Part shown: one piece after another, positions 46,913 to 57,827 of the stretch
Layout: each line of letters opens with the position of its first letter
Numbering within the stretch: position 1 is the first letter of the stretch
Source of the DNA: Bog-473 sp963783245
GTDB lineage: Bacteria; Actinomycetota; Acidimicrobiia; Acidimicrobiales; RAAP-2
Reading direction: 5' to 3'
Assembly (NCBI GenBank): GCA_963783245.1
Contig: CAWAMS010000006.1
Coordinates: 1-64,000, forward strand
DNA: 64,000 nucleotides
Made by a program: the position numbers and the translations under genes
Notes under the pieces: generated by a model
Seen by the model: the letters and a program-made list of their open reading frames with translations, nothing else
Database searches by the model: none
Told to the model about the DNA's origin: nothing

Positions 46913-47725
46913 CTAGGCGGGCAGGAAGTCAAGGAGGAGGCGGTTCACGTCGTCGGGAGCTTCGAGCTGCATCCAGTGGCCCGGTCCTTCGAGCCGTTCG
47001 TAGCGCCACGGGCCCGAGACGTGCGTGCGCGAACGCGTCATCTGGCCCTCGGTGAGCGCGATGTCACCGCTGCTCCACACCCCCATGGTGGGTGCGGCTA
47101 TCGGTGGCAGGGCCAGGGGCGGCGCAATGTAGGACTCGGGGGGGATGTTGGCCCGGTACCAGTTGAGCCCGGGCGTGAGCGAACCGTTTGCCTCGAGTTC
47201 GGCGATCACCGCATCCGCGTCGGGATGGCCGCCCCAATCCCGGAGGTTGGCCCATCCGTCGTTGGAGAGCCACTGCTCGGCGATGTCGGGAAAGAGGAAG
47301 AGGAGCATGTACCACGACTTCTCGTGCTGTTCGTAGCCGCCGGCCCTGAAGCTCGAAGGGTGGCCCACGGAAAGCGCGACGAGATGGTCGACGCGATCGG
47401 GCGCCATCGCGGCGAGGGCCCAGGCCACCGCGGCGCCCCAGTCGTGCCCGACCACGTCCGCGCGCGCCACCCCCACCTCGTCGAGCACCGCGCCCACATC
47501 GGCGACGAGATAGAGGATGTTGTAGGCATCCACCTCCGCCGGCTTGTCCGAGGCGCCGTACCCCCGCATGTCCGGGACGATGACCTGGAAGCCCGCGTCC
47601 GCCAGCGGGGCGATCTGGTGGCGCCACAACCTTCCCGAATCGGGAAAGCCGTGCAGAAGGATCAACGGGCGTCCCTCGCCGGTCACCTCGAACTCGATTC
47701 CTGCCCCTCCGCTCTCCGCGCGCAT
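46913..47725 (-). CDS. Epoxide-hydrolase-type alpha/beta hydrolase
   Basis: 270 residues. HGFPDSGRLWRHQ is the HGxP oxyanion motif of epoxide hydrolases, VVGHDWGAAVAW has an Asp nucleophile (GHDWG), and GPGHWMQLEAP supplies the late histidine. The Asp nucleophile means epoxide hydrolase or haloalkane dehalogenase rather than esterase. It lies 27 bp after the FAD oxidoreductase gene on the same strand, so a monooxygenase-then-hydrolase pair is plausible. Confidence 0.9.
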   Translation of the reverse strand: MRAESGGAGIEFEVTGEGRPLILLHGFPDSGRLWRHQIAPLADAGFQVIVPDMRGYGASDKPAEVDAYNILYLVADVGAVLDEVGVARADVVGHDWGAAVAWALAAMAPDRVDHLVALSVGHPSSFRAGGYEQHEKSWYMLLFLFPDIAEQWLSNDGWANLRDWGGHPDADAVIAELEANGSLTPGLNWYRANIPPESYIAPPLALPPIAAPTMGVWSSGDIALTEGQMTRSRTHVSGPWRYERLEGPGHWMQLEAPDDVNRLLLDFLPA

Positions 47726-47752
47726 GGCGACGCCTCCCGTCTCTCGAAATCC

Positions 47753-49171
47753 TCAGCCGGTCGCCAGGGCGACGAGCTGGTCCCTGTCCGGTCCGATCGC
47801 CTCCGTGGTGCGCCAGTCGGCGCCCAGCTCGATGACCTTCTCGAACATCCCCGGCCGTTCCATCACGTTGCCGGGAAGGTCGAGCGCGCCGACGATGTCG
47901 AGGAAGCCACGCAGGACGTCGGGGTCACGGGAGCTCGCTTCGGCGAGGGCTCCGGTCATCTCGTAGGCGGGGTCATCGGGTTCGTAGGGCACACCTTCGG
48001 CCTCGGCGGCCATTTCGGCCAGGCGGTGGCGGTCGAAGGCCAGGGTCGCTTCGAACCAGGGCTCGACGGTTTCGGCCGTTGCCACGGCGAAGGCCTCGGA
48101 GAGCTCGCCCGGTCGATCGGGCCCGGTGTGGCGCAACGTGTCGCGCAGCGTCTGCGCGTGCAGCATGCCGATGGACGCGCCCCGGCCGACCGAGGGATTG
48201 GTGCAGGCCCACGCGTCCGCCACTGCCAGGAGTCCCGTGGCCACCGGCACCCCGTCGGGCCGAAGGTCGCGGTGGCGGTCCTCGATTTTGGCCATGGTGA
48301 TGATCCGATCCTCGATAGGGTCGCCATCGATCCAGTGGGCCACGGTGGGGAGCGACCGTACGGCCTTCTCCCACCGGGCCATATCCCTGAGCCCGAGGAG
48401 GGCCCGATCGCCCGATCGTGCGATGAGGGTCACCGACCACGTCGCGTTGTCCGCCGGCAGCGTGAGCACGGAAATGGAACCGTAGGACTGCAGCAGCGGG
48501 CCCAACGCGAAGGGCATCTGCCCGTCCCGGGAGCGGAAGTGTCGAGCCAGATAGATGAATCCACTGTCCTCGACCTCCTCCTCCAGAGGGCGGGCCCCCA
48601 GCGCCTCCAACCACGACGGCAGGGCCGACCGCCGCCCGCTGCAGTCAAGGACCAGGTCGGCGCGCACCTCCTCGCCGTCCGCTGTCCGCACGCCGGTGAC
48701 GTGCGGTACGCCGTTGATCGCGTCGGGGCCGGTCAGCAGCCCTGCGACGGCCACGCCACGCCGCAGGTCGAGACCGGGGGCCTCCTCCGCCACCGACGCC
48801 ACGGACCGCTCGACGACGGCCCGCCGGCCCGACAGGACCTCGAAGCGCTCGTCTCCTTCCCGGAAGCCACCGCCGATCGCGTCGGGGATGCCCTTCATCG
48901 GATTCAGGCGCACGGCGCCGTCGCGGTCGAGCGCCGCCGCGACCGCGGGCAACTCTGTTTCGAGGATCTGGCGGTACCGCGACAGGAAGAAGTGGGACAG
49001 CCGGAACTGCGTGACCCCCTTGCGGTCCCAACCGTCCCAGGCGTCGTCCGGGCCGCTCGGGGGTGGAGCAGCGTCGCGCTCGAGCATCGTGACCGCGTGA
49101 CCGTCCTTGGCGAGGATCATGCCCAGCCCCATGCCCACGACACCGCCACCGACAATCAGGACATCCGTCAC
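47753..49171 (-). CDS. FAD-dependent monooxygenase/halogenase-like oxidoreductase
   Basis: 472 residues. N-terminal Rossmann motif VLIVGGGVVGMGLGM, central LVLDCSGRRSALPSWL, and the second FAD motif GLLAVADAWACTNPSVGRGASIGM. This is the PHBH-fold flavoprotein monooxygenase/halogenase group. No halogenase WxWxIP motif is seen. The adjacent epoxide hydrolase suggests that the product could be an epoxide (inference). Confidence 0.88.
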   Translation of the reverse strand: MTDVLIVGGGVVGMGLGMILAKDGHAVTMLERDAAPPPSGPDDAWDGWDRKGVTQFRLSHFFLSRYRQILETELPAVAAALDRDGAVRLNPMKGIPDAIGGGFREGDERFEVLSGRRAVVERSVASVAEEAPGLDLRRGVAVAGLLTGPDAINGVPHVTGVRTADGEEVRADLVLDCSGRRSALPSWLEALGARPLEEEVEDSGFIYLARHFRSRDGQMPFALGPLLQSYGSISVLTLPADNATWSVTLIARSGDRALLGLRDMARWEKAVRSLPTVAHWIDGDPIEDRIITMAKIEDRHRDLRPDGVPVATGLLAVADAWACTNPSVGRGASIGMLHAQTLRDTLRHTGPDRPGELSEAFAVATAETVEPWFEATLAFDRHRLAEMAAEAEGVPYEPDDPAYEMTGALAEASSRDPDVLRGFLDIVGALDLPGNVMERPGMFEKVIELGADWRTTEAIGPDRDQLVALATG

Positions 49172-49247
49172 GCCTGTACTCCTCGCCTCGCCGGGGCGAG
49201 CATAGAACGCGCCGCGGCACGTTGCATGTGGGCCGAGTGGTGCGCGG

Positions 49248-50006
49248 TCAGCGCTCCTGTTCGGTCGGGCGGATCAACAGTTCGCTGATGGCGACGTGGC
49301 GGGGACGGGTGACGATGTAGGTGATGGCGTCCGCGATGTCCTCTGCCTGCATCGGCTCAGCGGTGTTGAACTGACTGCGCAATCCGTCGATCACCTCGGC
49401 GCGATTGTGGGTGATGAGCTCGGTCGAGGTCGCACCGGGCTCCATCAGCGACACCCGGACGTGCCGACGGGTCACTTCTTGGCGCAGGGCTTCGTTGAAC
49501 GCGCCGATGCCGTGCTTGGTCAGGCTGTAGACGCCGTTCCCGGACCGAGCGACCCGGCCGGCCACCGAGCTGAGATTGACCATGTCCGCCACGTGACGGG
49601 GGCCGTCCTCGGCCGCCTGCAGCAGGTGCGGCAGGCGCGGCATGGGCGCAGTAGAGCAACCCGAGGACGTTGAGCTCGACCATCCGCTGCCACTCGGTCA
49701 CCGGCGCGTCGACGATCGGCCCCAGCAGCATCACGCCGGCGTTGTTGACCAGTGTGTCGAGGCGTCCGAGCTCGGAGACCGTGTGGCGCACCGCGTCGTT
49801 GGCCTGCTGCTCGTCGGTGACGTCGGCCTCGAGGACCAGCGCGGCGCCGCCGTCGCTACGGATGCGGGCGGCCAGCTCGTCGAGACGATCCTTGCGCCGG
49901 GCCACCAACGAGACCGTGGCACCCTCGGCGGCCAGTGCGACGGCGGTGGCAGCGCCGATCCCGCTCGAGGCACCGGTGACGAGGGCGACGGTGCCGGTCA
50001 ATCGCG

Positions 50007-50010
<4 letters not shown>
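49248..50010 (-). pseudogene. SDR family oxidoreductase, one frame break
   Basis: Classical SDR: VALVTGASSGIGAATAVALA, LVNNAGVMLLGPI, then, after a +1 break near 49645 (an extra C in TGCGCCCATG), VNLSSVAGRVARSGNGVYSL with catalytic YSLTK and a C-terminus ending RPTEQER. About 250 residues when joined. Its ATG overlaps the glmS stop (ATGA), so it is the last gene of that operon. NAD(P)-dependent reduction of an unknown substrate. Confidence 0.85.
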
Positions 50011-51824
<1,814 letters not shown>

Positions 51825-51826
51825 GT

Positions 51827-52558
51827 TCAGTACCGCCCTGTCTTGGCCTTGGCCTGGTCGTAGACCGCTTGGAGTTTGCCGGCCAGCTCCTCGGTGCCGG
51901 CGTGCACGGCCGAGCGGGAGACGCGTCCACCCCCGGTACGGGCCGGCGGAGGGATGGCGGGGCCGATGACGACCTGAATGGTCATGGGCTTGGGCACGGC
52001 GCTCCCCTTGGGCATGGACAGATCCGAGCCGCCGATGCCGATGGGCACGATGGGTGCGCCGGTGCGGGCCGACAGGAACGCGGCACCCTCCATGAGACGC
52101 TCGATCACCGGGCCTTCGCGCCGGGTGCCCTCGGGGAAGAGGACCAGGCACTGGCCGCGGTTGAGGATCTCTTCGGCCCGCTGCAGGGCCTCGCGGTCGG
52201 CCGACTCGCGATGCACCGGGAAGACGCCGAGGTAGAGGAGCAGCTTGCCGAGCCACTTCTTCTCCCAGAGGGAGTCCTTGGCCATGAAGAACAACTTGCG
52301 CCTGGTGCACAACGACGTGAACCCGAAGTCGGCGAAGGAGCGGTGGACCGGCGCCAGGATGACCGGGCCGGCTGCCGGCACATACCCGGTGCCCACGACC
52401 TTGGGCCGGAACCACACCTTCAGCACGCCGTTGAAGATGCACCGCATGATGCGATAAGGGACCTGGCGTGTGGGCTCAATGGCGAACTCCTGGTGACGGC
52501 CCGGGGCCGCAGCCGCCCCATGGGGCCCGGGTTCGGGCACGGGTGTGCTCACAGCCAC
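51827..52558 (-). CDS. plsC: 1-acyl-sn-glycerol-3-phosphate acyltransferase
   Basis: 243 residues. The acyltransferase block is APVHRSFADFG (HX4D variant, His-Arg-Ser-Phe-Ala-Asp), LGVFPVHRES, LFPEGTRREG and PIVPIGIGG. It acylates lysophosphatidic acid at the membrane. It overlaps the end of aroA/cmk by 10 bases. A cmk-plsC-der order is known in actinobacteria; here der is elsewhere. Confidence 0.92.
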   Translation of the reverse strand: MAVSTPVPEPGPHGAAAAPGRHQEFAIEPTRQVPYRIMRCIFNGVLKVWFRPKVVGTGYVPAAGPVILAPVHRSFADFGFTSLCTRRKLFFMAKDSLWEKKWLGKLLLYLGVFPVHRESADREALQRAEEILNRGQCLVLFPEGTRREGPVIERLMEGAAFLSARTGAPIVPIGIGGSDLSMPKGSAVPKPMTIQVVIGPAIPPPARTGGGRVSRSAVHAGTEELAGKLQAVYDQAKAKTGRY

Positions 52559-54501
52559 GACAAGACCTCCTCGACTACATCTTGCACGGTGCGGCCGGTC
52601 GTATCGAGGAGGTGCGCGTCCGGTGCCTGCGTGAGGGGGGACGCGGCCCGGGTCGAATCGATGCGGTCGCGGCGGGCCACCCCGGCCGCCGACTCGTCGT
52701 GGCGTCGCCGGGCCCGCTCCTCCGGAGAGGCCGTAAGGTAAACCTTTACCTCAGCTTGAGGGAAGACCACGGCGCCGATGTCGCGACCCTCGACCACACC
52801 TCCACCGTGGGCGGTGGCCCACTCCCGCTGCAACCTGACGAGCCGGGTGCGCACATCGGCGTTCGCCGCCACCACCGAGACGGCCCGACCGACCTCGGGC
52901 GACCGGATGACGCCGGTGACATCGAGCCCGTCGATGGCGACCCGGGTGCCGACGACGATCGTGGCCCCTGCCGCGAGCGCCGCCACGGCGTCGTGGTCCT
53001 CGGGGTCGATGTCGCGGGCCAGGGCGAGGGCGGCGACGGCGCGGTACATCGCCCCCGTATCGAGGCGGTCGAGACCGAGCTCGGCGGCGACGGCGCGCGA
53101 GACCGTGGATTTCCCGGCTCCGGCCGGTCCGTCGATGGCGATGATCAGGGCCCGGGGTGCCGGAGGGCCGGTACCGGTGAGGCGGCCGAGGTCGTCGGCG
53201 AACCCGGGGTAGCTGGTCTCCACGGCGCCGAAACCGGTGATGAGGCTGCGCTCGCCCGGGGCCGCGGCGAGTGCGGCCACGGCCGCCGCCATGGCCATGC
53301 GGTGGTCCCCGCGACTGTCGAAGCGCGCGCCGCGGAGGTGGGCGCTGCTCGATGCGCCGGCGACGCCGGTGATCGACAGTGTGTCGCCGTCGGCGTGGGC
53401 CCGGGCACCGAAGGCGGTGACCATGTCGATCACTGCCTCCAGCCGATCCACTTCCTTGACGCGCAACTCCCCCACGTCCTTGAAGACCGTCGTGCCGTGC
53501 GCGACGGCCGCGGCCACAGCCAGCGCGGGGATCTCGTCGAGAGAGGGGATCTCGGCCGCGGCGACCGTCGTCGCCCGCAGGGGCGGTTCGCCGGGCCCTT
53601 TGGCCGTGGCCGCGAGCACAGCGGTGCCGTCGGCCGCGGTGGTCACGGTGATCTGGGCCCCCATGCGCTGGAGCACCGAGACATAGCCCAACCGGGCCGG
53701 CCCCTGATAGATCCCTTCCACCGCGACGGCGCTGCCCGGGACGACGGACCCTGCGACCACGAAGAAGGCCGAGGCCGAGGGATCCCCCGGCACGACCCGG
53801 GGCGTCACCGGACGCAGTGCCGTGGGGTGGAGGGTGACGATACGGCCGTCTCCCCAGTCCTCGACGGTGATGTCCGCCCCGGCCTCCGCCAGCATCTCCT
53901 CGGTGTGGGCGCGCGTGGTGACCCGCTCGCGGACGATGGTCGGTCCCACGGCGGCGAGGCCGGCCAACAGGATGGCGGACTTCACCTGCGCGCTGGCCAC
54001 CTTCGTCGTCCAGTCGATGCCGTGCAAGGCCCCGCCCGTGACGGCGAGGGGTGGGCGGCACTGCGGGCCCGAACCCTCGACGGAGGCCCCCATCAACTCG
54101 AGGGGCTCGGCCACCCGGTCCATGGGGCGGGCACTCAGGGACGAGTCCCCGACGAGGACGGTCTCCCACGGGAGTCCGGCCACCAGGCCGGCCAGCAGGC
54201 GCATCGACGTCCCCGAATTGCCGCAATCGAGGGCGATGGGCGGCTGGTGGAGCAGGCTGCGGCCCCCCCGGAGCGTCACGCTGCCGTCGTCATTGTGCTC
54301 GACGCCGACGCCCATCGCCTCGACGGCGGCCAGCGATGCCGCGACGTCGGCGCCGTCGGACAGTCCGAAGATGACCGAGGTGCCTTCGGCCAGCGCGGCG
54401 AAGAGGACGGCCCGGTGGGAGATCGACTTCTCCCCCGGCGTGCGCACCGAGCCGCGGCACGCCGCACCACCTTGCACCACGAGGATCCGCGGCGCCGTCA
54501 T
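52549..54501 (-). CDS. aroA-cmk: Fused EPSP synthase and cytidylate kinase
   Basis: 650 residues in one frame. Residues 1 to about 445 are EPSP synthase: GEKSISHR (22-29), LDCGNSGTSMRLL (91-103), RPMDRV, SLDEIPALAV (320-329), RGDHRMAM. Residues about 450-650 are CMP kinase: P-loop GPAGAGKS (458-465), LDTGAMYRAVA, GRDIGAVVFP. The first half joins shikimate-3-phosphate with PEP, the second phosphorylates CMP and dCMP. The fusion lies where separate aroA and cmk genes are adjacent in relatives. ATGA overlap with tyrA upstream. Confidence 0.95.
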   Translation of the reverse strand: MTAPRILVVQGGAACRGSVRTPGEKSISHRAVLFAALAEGTSVIFGLSDGADVAASLAAVEAMGVGVEHNDDGSVTLRGGRSLLHQPPIALDCGNSGTSMRLLAGLVAGLPWETVLVGDSSLSARPMDRVAEPLELMGASVEGSGPQCRPPLAVTGGALHGIDWTTKVASAQVKSAILLAGLAAVGPTIVRERVTTRAHTEEMLAEAGADITVEDWGDGRIVTLHPTALRPVTPRVVPGDPSASAFFVVAGSVVPGSAVAVEGIYQGPARLGYVSVLQRMGAQITVTTAADGTAVLAATAKGPGEPPLRATTVAAAEIPSLDEIPALAVAAAVAHGTTVFKDVGELRVKEVDRLEAVIDMVTAFGARAHADGDTLSITGVAGASSSAHLRGARFDSRGDHRMAMAAAVAALAAAPGERSLITGFGAVETSYPGFADDLGRLTGTGPPAPRALIIAIDGPAGAGKSTVSRAVAAELGLDRLDTGAMYRAVAALALARDIDPEDHDAVAALAAGATIVVGTRVAIDGLDVTGVIRSPEVGRAVSVVAANADVRTRLVRLQREWATAHGGGVVEGRDIGAVVFPQAEVKVYLTASPEERARRRHDESAAGVARRDRIDSTRAASPLTQAPDAHLLDTTGRTVQDVVEEVLSWL

Positions 54502-55593
54502 GAGAGATTCTCGGTGCTGCAGTGGTACCCCTTCGCCTCGATGGCGTCGCGCAGGCGCTCGGACTCAGCCGAATCCACCACGAGGATGAGGACGCCGCGG
54601 GGGCCCTCGGCCGAGTGCGCGATCTCGATGTCGTAAATGCTGATGCCCCCGTCCGCCGCCAGCGAGGTTATTTCGGCCAGCACACCGTGGCGGTCCGGCA
54701 CCGGGATGCGGAGCTCGGACAGGTTGTCGGGACGCACCATGCGCGCCGGCAGGTTCCGCCGCGCCTGGCTGGCACGCTGCAGGACCCCGAAGATGGAGTC
54801 ACGGTCGTTGGCCGCCACACGTGCGCGCATGTGGGTCAACTCGTCGAGCAACGCGTCGAGGGCGTCGACGATCGGTCCTGCGTTCTCCGAGCAGATGTCG
54901 GGCCAGATGCCGGGATGCCCCGCCGCCACTCGGGTCATGTCCCGGAAGCCGCCGGCGGCCAACCGGAGCAAGGCGCCGTTCTGTTCGGCTCCGACGGTGG
55001 CGGCGTTCATCAACGTGGCGGCCACCAGGTGCGGCACATGGGAGACCACGGCAACGAGGCGGTCGTGGTCGTCGGGCGTGAGGACGAGCACGTCGGCCCC
55101 GAGCTCGGTCACCACACCCTGCAGACGGTCGAAGGCGTCGATGTCCGTCGCGCTTGTCGGGGTCAGGACCCACACGGCGCCCTCGAAGAGATCGGGGGCG
55201 GCCCCGCGCAGACCGATCTGCTCCGATCCGGCCATGGGGTGGCCCCCGATGAAGCGCGGGTGGTCGGCCGCCGCGACGATGGCGGTCTTGACCCCGCTGA
55301 CGTCGGTGACCACGGCATCGGACCGGCGCTGCGGCGTGGAGAGGATCCGCCCGACCTCCTCGGCCACCGCCGTGGCCGGGGTGGCGACGAAGACGATTTC
55401 GGCCCCGAGGTCGTCGCCGGCCTGGTCGATGACGCCCGCGCTCGAGCGCCTCGGCGGTGCGCGAGGGGTCGGCGTCGAGTCCGCTCACGTGCCAGCCGCG
55501 CTCACGGAGGGAGAGAGCTATCGATCCACCGATGAGACCGGTCCCCACGACGAGCGCCCGCGGGCGCGCCCCGCCGTCAGACCGGGAGGTCAT
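54498..55593 (-). pseudogene. tyrA: Prephenate dehydrogenase with C-terminal ACT domain, one frame break
   Basis: Starts at 55593 with the NAD motif LVVGTGLIGGSIALSLRERG. An extra G near 55437 (GCGCGGGCGTC) shifts the frame +1; corrected, ERGVIDQAGDD leads to VTDVSGVKTAIV, GGHPMAGSEQIGLRGA and HVPHLVAATLM of prephenate dehydrogenase. The last about 70 residues are an ACT domain (PVPDRHGVLAEITSLAADGG) for tyrosine feedback. It converts prephenate to 4-hydroxyphenylpyruvate. The frame is otherwise intact. Confidence 0.9.
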
Positions 55594-55951
55594 CGCGGAG
55601 CCCTTGGGCACCGTGGAGATAGACGTGGTGGATTTCGTCCCTGGTCCTGGTGGTGTGCACATGGAGCAGGACACGGATACAGAGGGGCATGGCCCCGGGC
55701 ACGGCGATCTCGGCTGCACACAGGAGCGGTACGGCCCCGAAGCCGATCTCCCTGATGGCGGTGGCCGGGAAGACGCTGGTCACGTCGGCCGTGGCGGTGA
55801 ACAGCACGCTCACGATGTCGTCCTCGGTCAGGTCGTTGCGCTCCATGAGGCGCAGGATCAGCTCCTGCGAGCGCTGCGTCACCTGCTCGACGGTGTCGGC
55901 ATCGACAGTGGTGGCCCCCCGCAGGCCCCGGACCATGAGAGGTGCTGCCAT
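55577..55951 (-). CDS. aroH: Chorismate mutase, AroH type
   Basis: 124 residues, the trimeric B. subtilis AroH fold: VRGLRGATTVDADT at the N-terminus, then LFTATADVTSVFPATAIRE and CAAEIAVPGAMPLCIRVLLHV, which carry the active-site Arg and Cys/Glu positions. It converts chorismate to prephenate, the substrate of the next gene, tyrA, whose start overlaps its 3' end by 17 bases. First gene of the operon. Confidence 0.94.
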   Translation of the reverse strand: MAAPLMVRGLRGATTVDADTVEQVTQRSQELILRLMERNDLTEDDIVSVLFTATADVTSVFPATAIREIGFGAVPLLCAAEIAVPGAMPLCIRVLLHVHTTRTRDEIHHVYLHGAQGLRDDLPV

Positions 55952-56161
55952 GGGCGCTCACTCTACTGCCGGAGGTCAGGGGGCCGAACGGACCAGGGCC
56001 AATGGGGACGGCTCCCCGGAGGCACGCGCATGGCGTCGGTCGGACCCCAACCCGTGAATGTTGACAAAGACGATGGGCTAAGTCATATTTGTCCCACCAC
56101 GTTGCTGAGTTTGCGGTGGGTGCGGGCGGCACGGCGTCGTCGGCTGCGAAAGAGGTCACCG

Positions 56162-56578
56162 ATGAGGAAACAACAGAAGGAGCACATCAGGCAGCTCTTC
56201 GGTGCCCTGGTGGGCGCCAGGTTCGACGATTTCTTCGCTGGGTGCACCGCTGACCTGTCGATCGAGTTCCGCGGTTCGACACCTGCCCCCACCAGATTGA
56301 GCAAGTCCGACATCCCCGATTGGTACGGGTCACTGCAGGCACTGTCGCCGACCTCGCTGCACACCACCGTGGAGATCGGCCGGATCGAGGGCGACACCGC
56401 AACGGTGATCCTCTCGCATTCCTTCGGCCGCAACGGCGTCGACTACAAGCTCGAGATGATCAACCTCCTGGAGTTCCGCGGGGGCCTCCTCGCCCGGTGG
56501 TCGGCGTACCCACTTGATCTCAGCGAGTACGCGCGGGCATGGCGCACACACGAAATGGTGGCCCTCGCCTCGGCGTGA
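56162..56578 (+). CDS. NTF2/SnoaL-like protein
   Basis: 138 residues from the ATG at 56162 with AAAGAGG upstream. Cone-shaped alpha+beta barrel pattern: helical start HIRQLFGALVGARFDDFFAG, then LSIEFRGS, and the strand block LLARWSAYPLDLSEYARAW. No catalytic pair can be assigned. It precedes three monooxygenases and may be part of that operon as an accessory or isomerase. Confidence 0.75.
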   Translation: MRKQQKEHIRQLFGALVGARFDDFFAGCTADLSIEFRGSTPAPTRLSKSDIPDWYGSLQALSPTSLHTTVEIGRIEGDTATVILSHSFGRNGVDYKLEMINLLEFRGGLLARWSAYPLDLSEYARAWRTHEMVALASA

Positions 56579-56641
56579 CCCTGGAGCAGGAGCGGGGGAC
56601 GTCAGCGACATCCGCACTCGAAGAGACCAGGCCGTACACCG

Positions 56642-57817
56642 ATGAACAATCCCTCAACATTGCATCTTGCCGTAGCGCTCGACGGAGCGGGGTGGCACCC
56701 GGCGGCCTGGCGTGAGGCCGACGCCCGTCCACTGGAACTGTTCTCGCCCCGCTACTGGGCCGATCTCGCCCAGGAGGCCGAGTGGGGCCAGCTCGACTTC
56801 GTCACCCTCGAGGACTCCCTCGCCGTCCAGTCGGGGCAACGCGGGACGTTCGACGACCGCACGGACCAGGTCCGGGGTCGGCTCGACGCCGTCCTCGTCG
56901 CAGCGAGAATCGCGCCCCGCACCGGCGCCATCGGCATCGTGCCGGTCATCACGACCACACACACCGAGCCCTTCCACCTGTCGAAGGCCATCGCCACCCT
57001 CGACTTCGTGAGCCACGGCCGGGCCGGCCTGCAGGCCCGTGTGTCGCCGACCGTCCTCGAGGCACGCCAATTCGGGCGACGACCGATCGCCGAGCCGACG
57101 GCGAACTGGATCCCCGAACTGTTCGAGGAGGCGGGTGAGTTCATCGACGTGGTGCGCCGCCTCTGGGACAGTTGGGAGGACGACGCCGAGATCCGCGACG
57201 AGGCCACCGGACGATTCATCGACCGTGACAAGGTGCACTACATCGACTTCGAAGGGCCCCACTTCTCGGTCAAGGGGCCGTCCATCACGCCCCGGTCTCC
57301 CGAGGGCCAGCCACTCGTCACAGTGCTGGCCCATGTCCCGGTCGCCTTCGAGTTGGCGGCCCGCAGTGCCGATGTGGTGTTCGTCACGCCCCGGACCGTG
57401 GCGTCGGTCGGCTCCCTCGTCGAGACCGTCCGGGCCCACGAGGATGCCGTCTCGCGGAGCGCTCCCACGCTGCGGATCTTCGCCGACATCCTCGTGTTCC
57501 TCGACGAGAGCGCGCTGAAGGCGCGGCGTCGCAAGGAACGTCTCGACGACCTGGACGGCGGGGCCCTACGTTCCGACGCGCTCATCTTCACGGGGACGCC
57601 GTCGGAATTGGCCGACGTCCTGCTGCAGTGGCACCACCTCGGCATCGACGGATTCCGTCTCCGGCCGGGCACCATCCCCCACGACCTCGAGATGATCACC
57701 CACGACCTCGTGCCGGTGCTGCAGGGTCGATCGGTCTTTCGACAGCGCTACGAGGACATCACGTTGCGCGCCCGTCTGGGCCTCGCCCGCCCGGCAAATC
57801 GGTATGCGAGAGCATGA
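56642..57817 (+). CDS. LLM class flavin-dependent oxidoreductase (first of three)
   Basis: 391 residues. Luciferase-like monooxygenase features: LHLAVALDGAGWHPAAWRE, FVTLEDSLAVQSGQ, GIVPVITTTHTEPFHLSKAI and LDFVSHGRAGLQARVSPT. The insert pattern resembles the NtaA/SnaA/DszA group, which attacks C-N or C-S bonds using FMNH2. It starts 63 bp after the NTF2-like gene, and the next monooxygenase begins 10 bp after its stop. Confidence 0.88.
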   Translation: MNNPSTLHLAVALDGAGWHPAAWREADARPLELFSPRYWADLAQEAEWGQLDFVTLEDSLAVQSGQRGTFDDRTDQVRGRLDAVLVAARIAPRTGAIGIVPVITTTHTEPFHLSKAIATLDFVSHGRAGLQARVSPTVLEARQFGRRPIAEPTANWIPELFEEAGEFIDVVRRLWDSWEDDAEIRDEATGRFIDRDKVHYIDFEGPHFSVKGPSITPRSPEGQPLVTVLAHVPVAFELAARSADVVFVTPRTVASVGSLVETVRAHEDAVSRSAPTLRIFADILVFLDESALKARRRKERLDDLDGGALRSDALIFTGTPSELADVLLQWHHLGIDGFRLRPGTIPHDLEMITHDLVPVLQGRSVFRQRYEDITLRARLGLARPANRYARA

Positions 57818-57827
57818 GGAGCCGCAC

